Below, one piece after another: positions 34,427 through 43,888 of a DNA stretch of 64,000 nucleotides; within the stretch, counting starts at the first letter, position 1, and the number at the start of each line of letters is the position of its first letter. The notes under the pieces were generated by a model. The model did no database searches. It saw nothing but the letters and a program-made list of their open reading frames with translations, and was not told the DNA's origin. The stretch covers positions 345,272,203-345,336,202 of the forward strand of contig NC_081824.1 of the NCBI RefSeq assembly GCF_030867095.1, in the 5' to 3' direction. Both the position numbers and the translations under genes were made by a program. Source of the DNA: Alligator mississippiensis (taxonomy: Eukaryota; Chordata; Crocodylia; Alligatoridae).

Positions 34427-35235
34427 TCGGGCTGTGCGAAACAGCACCATTTAGTTTCGACTTCCATTTCAATGGGACAGTGTTTTGTTTTGTTTCATTT
34501 TGAAACCACTGTTCCATTTTCTTTTGTTGAAACTGTTTCACTGTTTTGACACTGTTTTGATGTTTCACCCATAGGCTACAATGGGGAACCATGAAACTGC
34601 CTATAACTTTGTCATTTCTTGCCTGATTTGGATGGAACTTGTAAGGACAGTAGCTCCTTCTGAGGCCATGAACCCAGGACATAAATGTAAGGCTTTCTGG
34701 GAAACTGCACCTCAAATTCTTGAAAGCAAAACTTGTGTCACATGTGTGTATTAAGGCACAGCTGGGTGAAAACTGCAGGCATGCTAGCCCCTACTGAGGC
34801 CACAAAGCTTGCCAAGATTCAAAGAGACAGGTGTAGGGGTTTCTGAGAAACTGTACCTCAGGTTCCTGACAAGCAAAACTCGTGACATGGGTGAAAGAAA
34901 GCAGACCAGTTCAAACAATGCTACCTTTTATGCTGTTTTTCCATCCCTCCCCCAGAGCACTGGGATTAGAAGGACCACAGTCACTGGCCAGCTACATAGT
35001 CAATATGAGAGCACTCCTTCCCCGCCCTCCCCCCCCCTTACTTTCTGTTTCCCTGCAGGCAAGCCCTGCTTGAGTTTCGAAACTCGAAACATTTTGAAAC
35101 TTTCAAAACATTTTGACTGCCCTTGTTTCATTTCAAAGCCCTTCATTTTGTTTTGATTTTGCTGTTTTGAGGTTGAAACGAGTTGAAACAGCATTGAAAC
35201 AAAACATCTGGTGGGTGAAATTTTGCACAGCCCTA
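34427..35235. mobile_element. hAT element, 809 bp, perfect 8-bp target duplication
   Basis: The left end TCGGGCTGTGCGAAA and right end TTTGCACAGCCCTA are inverted repeats. ATAAGAAT stands on both sides (34419-34426 and 35236-35243) and fits the nTnnnnAn hAT preference. Removing the element restores the LINE reading through 'FDKNDQQ'. The interior is AT-rich with many gaaac/gtttc motifs and no transposase. The family recurs at 63683-64000. Confidence 0.85.
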
Positions 35236-35243
35236 ATAAGAAT

Positions 35244-35757
35244 GACCAGCAAAATGACACCAACTCCAAGCCAAAGAAATTGAATCTCCACAAACCCAGG
35301 GAAGAGGTTCAAAGGAGGACTTGTGATATGAAGAACAATTGGTGGGAAGACAGGGCTAAGGAGATTCAACATCTTGCTGACATCCATGATATATGCGATT
35401 TCTTTAGTGCCACCAAAGCCATCTATGGTCCAAGTACTCAGGGACCAACCTCCTTGAGATTTTAGCATGGAGGAGACCTGATCAAGGAAAGGAGAGCCAA
35501 CAATGCCTATTGGAAGGAGCATTTTGAAAACCTTCTCAATCAAGATTCTTTTGTTGACAAGAGTGTTCTCAACTCCATCCTGCAACACCCAGTCAGAGAT
35601 GGTCTCAAAATCCCTCCAACCTTTGATTATGTGAGGAAAGCTGCCAAGCAAATGAAGAACAATGAGGCATCTGGAGCAGATGGAATTCCTGCAGAAATCT
35701 TCAAGCAGCAGAGAGAGGAGTTCACATCACAGATTCATGCCCTCATCTTAAGGATCT
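35244..35757 (+). pseudogene. LINE linker and RT N-terminal region
   Basis: The plus strand reads 'WWEDRAKEIQHLADIHDI', 'FFSATKAIYGPSTQGPTSL', a stop, then 'RRANNAYWKEHFENLLNQ' and 'KNNEASGADGIPAEIFKQQ'. These blocks form the linker and first RT motif of a non-CR1 LINE. Two frames are needed. Similarity ends near 35757 ('LILRIW'), where an LTR-like segment begins. Confidence 0.75.
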
Positions 35758-36682
35758 GGAATTGCTGGACACAGAGCTTGCCTGGACCTTTGTGCAAAAT
35801 TCAAATGACTAAATGCCCTTTTGCACAAGAATGTAAACTCATGAATGGGACCACCTGAAACATAACAATACAGTTAATCTCATCTCTGGCTTTGGTGTGG
35901 GGTGCACTTGATGCCCAACTACTCTAAATTGATTATGAATAAGTTCCCCTTTCAAAGTGATTGCTTCTTCCTTGTTATTAGATCCCTTGCCAATCTAGGT
36001 GTTTATGGCAGTTGGAAAATATTTTGGGTTATTACAACCTATACAGTGCCTTACAATTCAGGGTCTAAGGTGCTCAAGTCAAGTAAACAAATCCTACTGC
36101 AATTAAATCAAGTAGTATACCTCCGGTTTAGGGTGTTGGGTGCAGCACACTATAGTTAAGCAAATGATAAACCTCCAGAGCAATCAAGGGATTTTGTAAA
36201 CATCATTTTCACCCACAACAACCAGAGATGGATCCAAAAGGCTAACATTTATAACACAACCAAAGAACAATGACCCTCCACCCTGTCAGCTTTGTCTGGA
36301 CCCTGATCTTCAACCCATCAAGAAAGTATGCTTTGAAAAAAACCCAGTATAAGAACTAGACAGAAGTGCCAGCAAAGTGTGTGCAGTGCAGACCAGAAGC
36401 CACCCTGCCACCCAGCCAACAGGTAAAGGATCCATGCTTTGAGGCTGTACAAGAATTGCTTCCTGCCTGCATTGGGTAAAGATCTCTGTGCAGCTAAGAT
36501 AATACTGAGGACTAATAGCTTGTTTTATATTGGGAAAGAGTCTTTTCCTGTTATTTAGTTTTGTAGCTTGATGTTTGTTTGTAGCTTGGTATTAAAACAA
36601 GCCCTTCTGCTATTCATCAACCGAGCGTTGTGTCAATTCTCAGAGCGCTAGGTTAAAAATTCGGTTTCTAACCGCAGCAGGA
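35758..36682 (+). mobile_element. LTR-like segment A
   Basis: It has a TATA-like box (CAGTATAAGAAC, about 36345), a 'ccacccagccaacagg' stretch (about 36410) and a 3' part with 'tattaaaacaagccc' and 'ctgctattcatcaa' (36588-36620). The same order occurs in segment B at 37458-38100. It lies where the LINE RT loses about 250 codons. No coding domain or secure ends. Confidence 0.45.
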
Positions 36683-36690
36683 ATGATGAG

Positions 36691-36898
36691 CAGGGATCCT
36701 GGTTTTCTCGGATTAAAAGAAAAATCCCCAATTTTTGGATTAAAAAAAGTAACCCCAAAATGACATTTTTCCATGATTAAAATTAAATGCCGCTAGTTCA
36801 TTTTAATCATAGAAAAATGTGGATTTGGGGTTACATTTTTTAATCCAAAATTTGGGTTTTTGTTTTTGTTTTTTTAAATCAGAAAACCAGAATCCCTG
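36691..36898. mobile_element. Foldback hAT-like element
   Basis: CAGGGATCCTGG to CCAGAATCCCTG. Flanks atgatgag (36683-36690) and atgatgat (36899-36906) match at 7 of 8. The right duplication overlaps the LINE RT active-site codons (GATGAT). Confidence 0.9.
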
Positions 36899-37243
36899 AT
36901 GATGATGCTGTAGTGTGTGCTCACTCATAAGTAGACTTTAGGCAATCATTGGTGTCTTTACCAAGGCATACAAGAAAATAGGACTGATGCTTAACATTCA
37001 GAAGACTGAAGTCCTCCACCAACAGGCTTCTATCGAACAGTCCAGAGCTCCAGTAATCCAGATCTATGGTGAGACTCTGGAGAATCTTGAGTTTTTCCCA
37101 TAACTCAGAAGCCATCTATTGCAGAAGACTGACCTTGATGAAGAAATCCAACATCACCTCAGATGTGCACATGCACTTTTTGGATGCCTTAAAAAAATAG
37201 GCGTTTGAAGATCATGACATCAGATCTGAAACCAAGCTCATGG
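36899..37243 (+). pseudogene. LINE RT active-site and C-terminal region
   Basis: The plus strand starts at a DD pair ('DDAVVCAHS', the remnant of the YADD box), followed after a frameshift by 'KIGLMLNIQKTEVLHQ', 'IYGETLENLEFFP' and 'DEEIQHHLRCAHALFGCL'. This is the C-terminal half of RT in the third LINE. Stops and frameshifts make it non-functional. Confidence 0.7.
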
Positions 37244-37251
37244 TTTATCAA

Positions 37252-37449
37252 CAGGGATCCTGGTTTTCTCTGATTAAAAAAAAATCCCCAATTTTCAGAT
37301 TAAAAAAAGTAGCCCCAAATCCTTATTTTTCCATGACTAAAATGAACTACTGGTGCTTCATTTTAATCATGGAAAAATGTCAATTTGGGGTTATGTTTTT
37401 TAATCTGAAAATTGGGGAGTTTTTTAATCAGAGAAAACCAGGATCCCTG
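37252..37449. mobile_element. Foldback hAT-like element
   Basis: CAGGGATCCTGG to CCAGGATCCCTG with the shortest centre of the set ('gaactactggtgc'). Flanks tttatcaa and ttaattat match at 5 of 8. Confidence 0.9.
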
Positions 37450-37457
37450 TTAATTAT

Positions 37458-38100
37458 TATAGTAAATATTACTTTGCAATTAACTCATGTTTGTGCGCAG
37501 GAAGAGACATTCTCCATATGGATTGGGATAGGTGTCTCCCCCTGATTTACTTTTGTTTTGGCTCAGTGGTTTTCTTGATCTTCAAAGAACAACTCTTCAG
37601 AAACATTGTGTTTTTCCTGCCTGTTAATCAATTTCTTGATGTTCCAACTCAGTAGAAATTGATGACCTCCTATTACTGAGGAAGGTAATTCAATCAAAAT
37701 TGGGATTTCTGATAACCAATTAACAGGATTTTCCTGCTAATTATTCCTTGGGTTTGTCTTTGATTTATATAACTACAAGAATGTTTTAAAGATGCTGATC
37801 TGAAGGCATAAAAGAGGAATGAAGCAGTTAACAGGGAGCACTTCAAGAATGAGAAATCCTTCTGACAAGAACTGCTACTGCACCCAGCTGAACGGATCTA
37901 TGTCTTGGGAAGCTGACAAGACTGAGACTGCCTCTTTGCCTGTATTGGTGAGATACTATTGCTTTTGCAGATAAATATACTGGACTTTGCTTTGCTATAG
38001 GCTCATTTTATTTATAGTGAATAGTTGTAGTAAAAAAGCCTTTCTGTCATTCATCAAATGAGTTGTCGTGTCAATCCTTTATACACTAGTCCCGAATCCC
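37458..38100 (+). mobile_element. LTR-like segment B, related to A
   Basis: A TATA-like 'ggcataaaagaggaatg' (about 37806) is followed by 'cacccagctgaacggatc', 'gcctctttgcctgtattgg', 'tagtaaaaaagcc' and 'ctgtcattcatcaaatgag'. This is the same series of motifs in the same order as segment A (about 36345-36630). It is best read as a diverged copy of the same LTR family. Confidence 0.45.
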
Positions 38101-38110
38101 ATTTCATAAT

Positions 38111-38190
38111 TTAACACCACCCCACATGGAAAAACATGTCTGAGCTGCAGTAGAGTCTGTGGATCCCAGATAGGCCTCATCAGCCATCTT
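38111..38190 (+). pseudogene. LINE tail with zinc-finger-like motif
   Basis: 'CRVCGSQIGLISHLQTH' has the C-x2-C...H-x3-H spacing found at the C-terminus of some LINE ORF2 proteins. It marks the 3' coding end of the third LINE. Confidence 0.55.
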
Positions 38191-38290
38191 CAGACACAAG
38201 GATAAGACAATCATGGAAGACCATCATCCTCAAGCGACTGACAATGATGAAAGAGTCCACAGCAGTGTGCAGGACCTTAACAATGGAACT

Positions 38291-38600
38291 GTTCCTTCTT
38301 TTTCTGCAATTCCCTACTGTATTCACTATGCAAGTTACAACTACTGGAACAAATTAGGCAGTGGATTTACGAGGGTCTTCAGCACATAGCCCTGATTCAT
38401 CTCCAGAGTATAATCCTTCCTGTGCACATGAATAAGGCAGGAAAAAATAGTATATGTTCATATAATTAAAGAATATTCCATAATGAGTAAGCAAAGTTAT
38501 TTTTAGTATTTTCTAATGTTTTAGTGTTTCATTTTGCAATCTTGATACTGACTATAACAGATTTCTTTTGTTCCATTATTTATTATTTTATAGTAATCAC
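38291..38600. other. No feature seen
   Basis: AT-rich sequence between the LINE tail and the next foldback element. Confidence 0.4.
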
Positions 38601-39043
38601 CAGGGATCCTGGTTTTCTCTGAAAAAAAAATCCTTAATTTCCGGATTAAAAAAGTAACCCCAAATCCACATTTTTCCATGATTAAAATGAAACGCCACTA
38701 ATATATATCTATATGTATATAGATATCTATATATAATGTATATAGATATCTATAGATGGCAAATATGTAGAAAAAAGTGGCAGATAATAGAGTGAAAGGA
38801 GAACATATGGATATCAGATGGATGATGTTATGAAATATTTTTCCTGTGAGAGGCATTCAGCATAAATGGGGCTTGGTAAGATCAGTGGCATGCCTGAGAG
38901 AGGGATGTATATAGATATCTATATATGTATAGATATATATTAGTGGCATTTCATTTTAATCATGGAAAAATGTGGATTTGGGGTTACTTTTTTAAATCCA
39001 AAAATGTGGGATTTTTTTTTTTCAGAGAAAACCAGGATCCCTG
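38601..39043. mobile_element. Foldback element with enlarged centre
   Basis: The usual arms (38601-38700 and 38944-39043) enclose about 240 bp instead of the usual 10-30. The extra sequence (38757-38907) is bounded on both sides by TATAGATATCTATATA-type repeats. This suggests expansion or insertion at the palindrome centre. Confidence 0.85.
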
Positions 39044-39822
39044 ATGATCATCATATAGTTTGTGCTATATATATAAGTAGGTATAAAAGTACTGCTTAAA
39101 ACTGTGTTTATGAAGTACCTGTGCCAAACCTTGCAGCAGTTTCAAAAACGGTAAAAATGCATTAATTCTGGATGAACTAAGTCTGTTTATTTTAAGGTCA
39201 CTGTTTTAAAATTTGCCCCTCACTTCCACATGCTCAGGGAGTGCATGGTCTGACAATAAGGACAAGGGGAAGGGGCTGCAGAGCAAAGAAGTGGCCAGGG
39301 GCACAGAGTAAAGGGCCTACCTGACCCCCCCCCCCCAATTTATTTTTCCTGCTGAAGCAGTTGGAAGGGGGCAAATTCAATGTAAACCTCTAATAATTAA
39401 ATTCTATACATGGAAAATTATGACAAATTTATAATTTTTCCATATATATAGGGTGACTATAAGGGAATCTAGGACATTTGGGGCTTCCAGGATGCCGCAT
39501 CCCCACCCCCCTTCCAAAGTCAGTAGCATTGCTGCAGGCTGTAACAGAGGCTGGTAGGCAGTGGCATGGGCACAGTCGAGTGGGTAGGCAGAGGTGCTTG
39601 GCACGCTATACTGCTCTGTCTCCCTGTTAGACTGTGCCCTGTTCCCCTGTGATTCCAGGACTCTCATTTAAATTTTCGCTAACTGGCTGGGACCAGCCTT
39701 CAAAATCCAGGACTTATGGTCATCCTACATATATAGAATCCAATTATTGGGGGGTTGTGTTCTATTTGACTAAATATGGTATATCCTGCTGCTCTATACT
39801 TCATTCCTTATCTATCTATCAC
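39044..39822. other. Unannotated DNA
   Basis: Includes a C10 tract near 39327. No gene or family-level repeat recognised. Confidence 0.4.
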
Positions 39823-40046
39823 CAGGGATCCTGGTTTTCTTTGATTAAAAAAAAAGCCTCAATTTTCAGATTTGAAAAAGTAACCCAACATCCACATTTT
39901 TCCATGATTAAAATGAAACACCACTATATCTAGATATCTATCTAGATATCTAGATATAGTGGTGTTTCATTTTAAACGTGGAAAAATGTGGATTTTGGGT
40001 TTACTTTTTTAAATTAAAAAACTGGGGATTTTTTTTGTATCCCCTG
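39823..40046. mobile_element. Foldback hAT-like element, right tip damaged
   Basis: Starts CAGGGATCCTGG. The centre is a perfect alternation around 'tagatatctatctagatatcta'. The right arm lacks the 'cagagaaaaccagga' segment, and the element ends atcccctg. Confidence 0.85.
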
Positions 40047-40391
40047 GTGATAAGTTCCCATCAGTGGCATAGCTTCTTGGCTGCCCCTTGATAAGATCAT
40101 CAAGTATAGTTAGATGGAGTCCTGGTTTACTGCCTGGATCAATGCCAGAAGCACTGAGGGGATAGTGACAGAGCACTGGGATGGAGGAGGATGACGAGGA
40201 GGAGGAGGACGAGGAGTTCTTGGAGCCCAGAATAGCACTGGTGGGAGTTTTGGAGAAGACAGTGGCAGTTATGGAAGGGAAAGAAGACCAATAGAGGAGA
40301 AGCAAATCAGAGAGCAGATATGAAGAATGAGAAACTGATGGAGGTTGTAGGAAGGTGGGGAAGAGGGGATAAAAGAAGGTAGGAAAGAAAG

Positions 40392-41802
40392 GTGAGATTG
40401 GCCATTTTCGAGGAGGCTTTATTGAAGAAAACAATGATGGAAGAGTCCAGTCAGCAAGAAGAACAGGAGAAAGGGAGAGGAAATCAGGAGGGAGAAATTA
40501 GGAATAAAACTGTGATTGAAGGGAAGAAGAAAACTAGTGGGAGGAATAGGCCAGACCCACAAAGAGAAAGAAAAGGGGAGGAAGCGAATAATGGAGTGGC
40601 AGGTAATTTACACTTGAGAATAAGAGCAGTAGTAACAAGGGAAGGAAAACAAAGAAGTTGGATGATGAATAAATATGAATTTATAGAAAATTATTGTTTG
40701 AAGTTTTGGTTGTTAAAGAACACTTAAATAGCTTTGTCACCTTTCCTAAATGTATATCTTGGGAAATTTCATACTGGAGCCAAGAATGTTATGACAATTT
40801 TTGGAAGATGTGTGAGGGAGTGAGAGAGAAGAACTTAAGGAGATAAACTTCATTGTAGGAGAAAAGACCAGAGAAAGGATGATAATTATTCAAATATACA
40901 TGGACTTTCTTGAGATGAGGGAGATAGAAAAATGATTGGAGAATTACATGCAAAAAGTTATGTATATTGAGGAGATATATGATAAATATGGTATACAGAT
41001 GAGATTGAGGACAGCTCAAGTGGTAATGAGGGTGGATGAGAGGAGTGCTAGTGGGATAATGCACTTATCGTCAGTAATCCAAGTAGGACTGCACTAAGGG
41101 TTTACAACGTATTTTGGACAGCGTAAACTCTATATCAAGTGTGGGTAGAAAGGACACCTGGCTACATACTGTTGGTTTACAATATACTACAGATGTGAAA
41201 GGAAAGGGTGCAGGGTGGCAGAGCGCCAAGAAGTACTGAAGGGTTTTATTTGTGAGGAAGAGGGATGCTTATAGCGGCAATGTCCATGTTCCTTGTCAGA
41301 TAAAGCAAGATCTACAGAGGAGCAGCAGAGACAGGAAAGTGGGGAAGACAAAGATGTTGAGTCAGAATGCATGATAGTGGAGGAGATGCCACAACAAGGA
41401 AGAGTGGGGCAGGAAGAGAGTGAAAATTCAGTAGTCAAAGTGGTGCAGCTGACAACAGAGGAGGGAAAAGAAGGAAAAATAAGTGGAACAAATGACTTTG
41501 AGACAGAGGAGAGAGAAGGGAAAGATGAGAGAATGATACAGAAAGGAGGACTGAGGATAGAGCAGGAGAAAGAAGACAACCAAACTGGGAAAAGAAAGAA
41601 ATCACACACTATGAAGCTTAGAAAGAAGGTGGACAGGTTGATGAAAAGCTCATTGCAGCTAATGTGGTCTGGGACTAACGGAGAGGGGAAAGAGGAGGAG
41701 AGGAAGCAGCAACATGGAGGAGAAGGGAAAGGGGAATCTTTTTTGAATGTCAAAGCAATAAAACAACTGGCAAAGACTGTCGGAATGAGAAGAGGGGGAT
41801 GA
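40392..41802 (+). pseudogene. Tx1-type ORF1 with CCHC-like knuckle
   Basis: Broken plus-strand frames are rich in Glu, Lys and Gln. Near 41140-41172 the sequence reads 'YIKCG*KGHLATYC', a gag-like C-x2-C-x4-H-x4-C knuckle in which the first Cys has become Tyr (TGT to TAT) and a stop has entered. A 169-codon frame (41293-41802) covers the charged C-terminal part. In the family, ORF1 binds element RNA. This copy is defective. Confidence 0.6.
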
Positions 41803-41939
41803 TTAGAGCTGCCTGTGTCAAGCAGCAGCATAGAAGACTTGTAAAATGGTAGAGATGTGTAAGTTAAATGGACAAGTATGACTGCATAGTTCACCTAAAA
41901 ATGTCAGAAGTGTGTTACTGAGGAAGAGATGGGATAAGA

Positions 41940-42850
41940 TTATGCCAATATTGAATGGGGTAAAAGTGAACAAAATATGCTTAAAGGAGTTTGGAATCCC
42001 ATGGGAGAGGGATTACAAGCATTTTGTAAAGAGATGGGGATGGGGTCCATCATGGTGAATGGGGTCAGATGTAAACAATGCAACTGGAATCACAATTTTG
42101 CTCAAGAGTGAGGAAGTGGAAGCGTAGGCAAGTGCAAGTGATAGTGGAAGGGAGACTGCAATGGATGGTGGTGGAGTTTAAAAAGGAAGTGTTAGAGTAT
42201 TTTCATATATATGTGCTGGCTGAAAGAGAAGGAAGGATCATCCTATTTAAGAAATTAGAAGTGTTTAAAAGCAGAGGCAGACAACAAATTCTGGTGGGGG
42301 CAGAGCTGACCCGAGCAAGGTGTGGGGTTTGGGGCAAATCAGACCATGCGGGGCCCCGCCCCCTGCTCCGATCCCAAGGGCTCCAGACCGAAGAAGCTGC
42401 TGCCACCATCGGTGGTGGCAGTGGCGGTGGGGGAAGAGTGTAACAAGTGTCTGGACATGGAGCTCCAGCTCCACCCAGCTCCATGCCACTGCTGCTCTAC
42501 CTGGTTCTGCGGGGGCTCCCAAAGCGTGGGGCCTGGGCTAGTCACCCCAATTTGCCCCCGCCTAGGGACAGCCGTGGGTGGGGGATTTCAATAGCATTAT
42601 AAAAGGTGGGGGATAGGTGAAGGGATGGAGGGGAGAGAGAGCTAGATAGTCATAAAAAGTACTAATGAATGTAATAAAAGATGGAGGTTTAAAGGATGTA
42701 TGGGTCAGTGAGAAGATGATTATAAGGTTAGAACCAAGTAGGAGATAGGTGTGGAGGACTGATTTTTCTATTAACATCAAATGGGTTAGGAATGGAAAGA
42801 TTTTAGATGTGACTTTCAGTGATCACTGGATGCTGAGAATGGAAGTAAGT
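41940..42850 (+). pseudogene. Tx1-type endonuclease, split by an insertion
   Basis: Recognisable pieces: 'CLKEFGIPWERDYKHFV' and 'ATGITILLKSEEVEA' (41940-42120), 'KSRGRQQILVG' (about 42270-42297), then after the inserted MITE 'GDFNSIIKGGG' (42581 onwards) and 'DVTFSDHWMLRMEVS' (about 42808-42850). GDFN and SDH are the catalytic blocks of apurinic-type endonucleases. Several stops and frameshifts are present. Confidence 0.75.
42301..42576. mobile_element. Small hAT MITE (276 bp) in the Tx1 endonuclease
   Basis: The left end CAGAGCTGACCC and reversed right end CACGGCTGTCCC match at 9 of 12. The 8-bp direct repeat GGTGGGGG flanks it exactly (42293-42300 and 42577-42584). Excision would rejoin 'ILVG' and 'GDFN'. 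GC-rich, no coding capacity of its own. The 8-bp duplication and CAG ends point to hAT. Confidence 0.75.
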
Positions 42851-43339
42851 TTAGATAAAAGCAAAGGTAGGGGGAAAAGGATGTGGAAGTTAAATATTCA
42901 ATTATTACAAGATGAGACCTGTCAAAAATATGTGGAACTGTATAAAGAATGGAGGACTCTGAAGAGATACTACACAAGCACCTGGGAGTGGTCGACAATG
43001 ATCAAGAGAATTTTTCAGAAATATTGGTCAAAGAGAAGTGGAGAAGTGTGTGGAAAAGCTAGAAGAACTTCAGACAAGGAAGCAGGAATTATTAAAAGAG
43101 ACCATAAGAAAAGTACAAGTAAAAAAAGAACTGGAAGACCAAAAGCAATGGGCTGAAGAACGGTTCAAAAGGAAAACCAATGAGAAAGTCTGTCTGACTA
43201 GAGCACCTAGGGTGGAGAAGGGCGAAGGATAGTGTAAGTATTTTTCTGCAAAATTGAGGGAAACAAGGAAGGAACTGAAAGCAGTGAGAGCTGAAGAAGG
43301 AATTCTAATAGAAAAGAGTGTAAAGCTGGGGAGCTAGGG

Positions 43340-43830
43340 GAGGATTTTGCAGAAGATGTGGTAATTTTGATATTCAAGAAGGGAAAGGAAGACGTGTTAG
43401 ATAACTGGAGGCCAATAACCCTTTTAAACACAGACTACAAGTTGATGGCAAAAGTGTTGGCCAAAAGAATGCATGACTATTTAGCAGATGTGATACAAGA
43501 ACGAATGTGCCATTCTTGAGAGGAGGATATCCCAGATCCTATGGTTAATGAGAGATGGCATATCAGATGTAAAAGAGAGGAAAAGAAACATGGGAATAAG
43601 GAATTTAGACCTGGAAAAAGCTTATGATAGGGTTGAAAATGATTTCATGTTTGTAGTATTGTGGAGGATTGGGTTCCTGGTGAAGATGATTGGATGGGTC
43701 AAAGTGCATACAGTAAAGTGGGAAATTGAGTACCGGTAAATTGTTACCTGTGCAAAGCATTCCCTATACAAACAGGGGTAAGACAGGGATGCCCATTGTT
43801 CCCCTAGCTTTTTGTGTGCACAATGGAGCC
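43340..43830 (+). pseudogene. Tx1-type reverse transcriptase N-terminal half
   Basis: Contains 'LDNWRPITLLNTDYKL' (about 43400), 'GIRNLDLEKAYDRVENDFMF' (about 43590) and, in another frame, 'VRQGCPLFP' (about 43780). These are RT blocks. The YxDD box is not reached because the element breaks at about 43888. Confidence 0.75.
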
Positions 43831-43888
43831 ATTAGTGCAAAGAATTCATGATGATAAGCTGATAAGTGATATGAAGATACCAGTTCAA

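Larger units (their letters stand above)
33798..38290 (+). mobile_element. Third LINE type, broken by six insertions
   Basis: Plus-strand pieces read in order as one LINE ORF: endonuclease end (33798-34129), linker (34366-34418 and 35244 onwards), RT N-terminus (to about 35757), RT active-site region (36899-37243) and a zinc-finger-like tail (about 38111-38190). Motif wording differs from CR1 and Tx1 and resembles the RTE-like LINEs common in fish and reptiles; the clade is unresolved. Insertions are foldbacks at 34138, 36691 and 37252, a hAT at 34427, and LTR-like segments at 35758 and 37458. Confidence 0.75.
40077..43888 (+). mobile_element. Tx1-type LINE (L1 clade), decayed and 3'-truncated
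   Basis: Plus-strand order: purine-rich 5' region, ORF1 with a zinc knuckle (41140-41172), endonuclease pieces (about 41940-42840), linker (42880-43250) and RT (43340-43830). Wording such as 'NWRPITLLNTDYKLMAKVLA' and 'NLDLEKAYDRVENDF' fits the Tx1/L1 group and not CR1. It stops mid-RT at about 43888, where another segment begins. A hAT MITE splits the endonuclease. The exact 5' edge is uncertain. Confidence 0.75.

Noticed and set aside
33138..40046. CRISPR-like array
   Set aside because: Repeats are 200-bp transposon copies with irregular spacing in vertebrate DNA; no short direct repeats with unique spacers.
41187..41894. 235-codon minus frame rich in Ser, Phe and Leu
   Set aside because: Antisense shadow of the purine-rich Tx1 ORF1.
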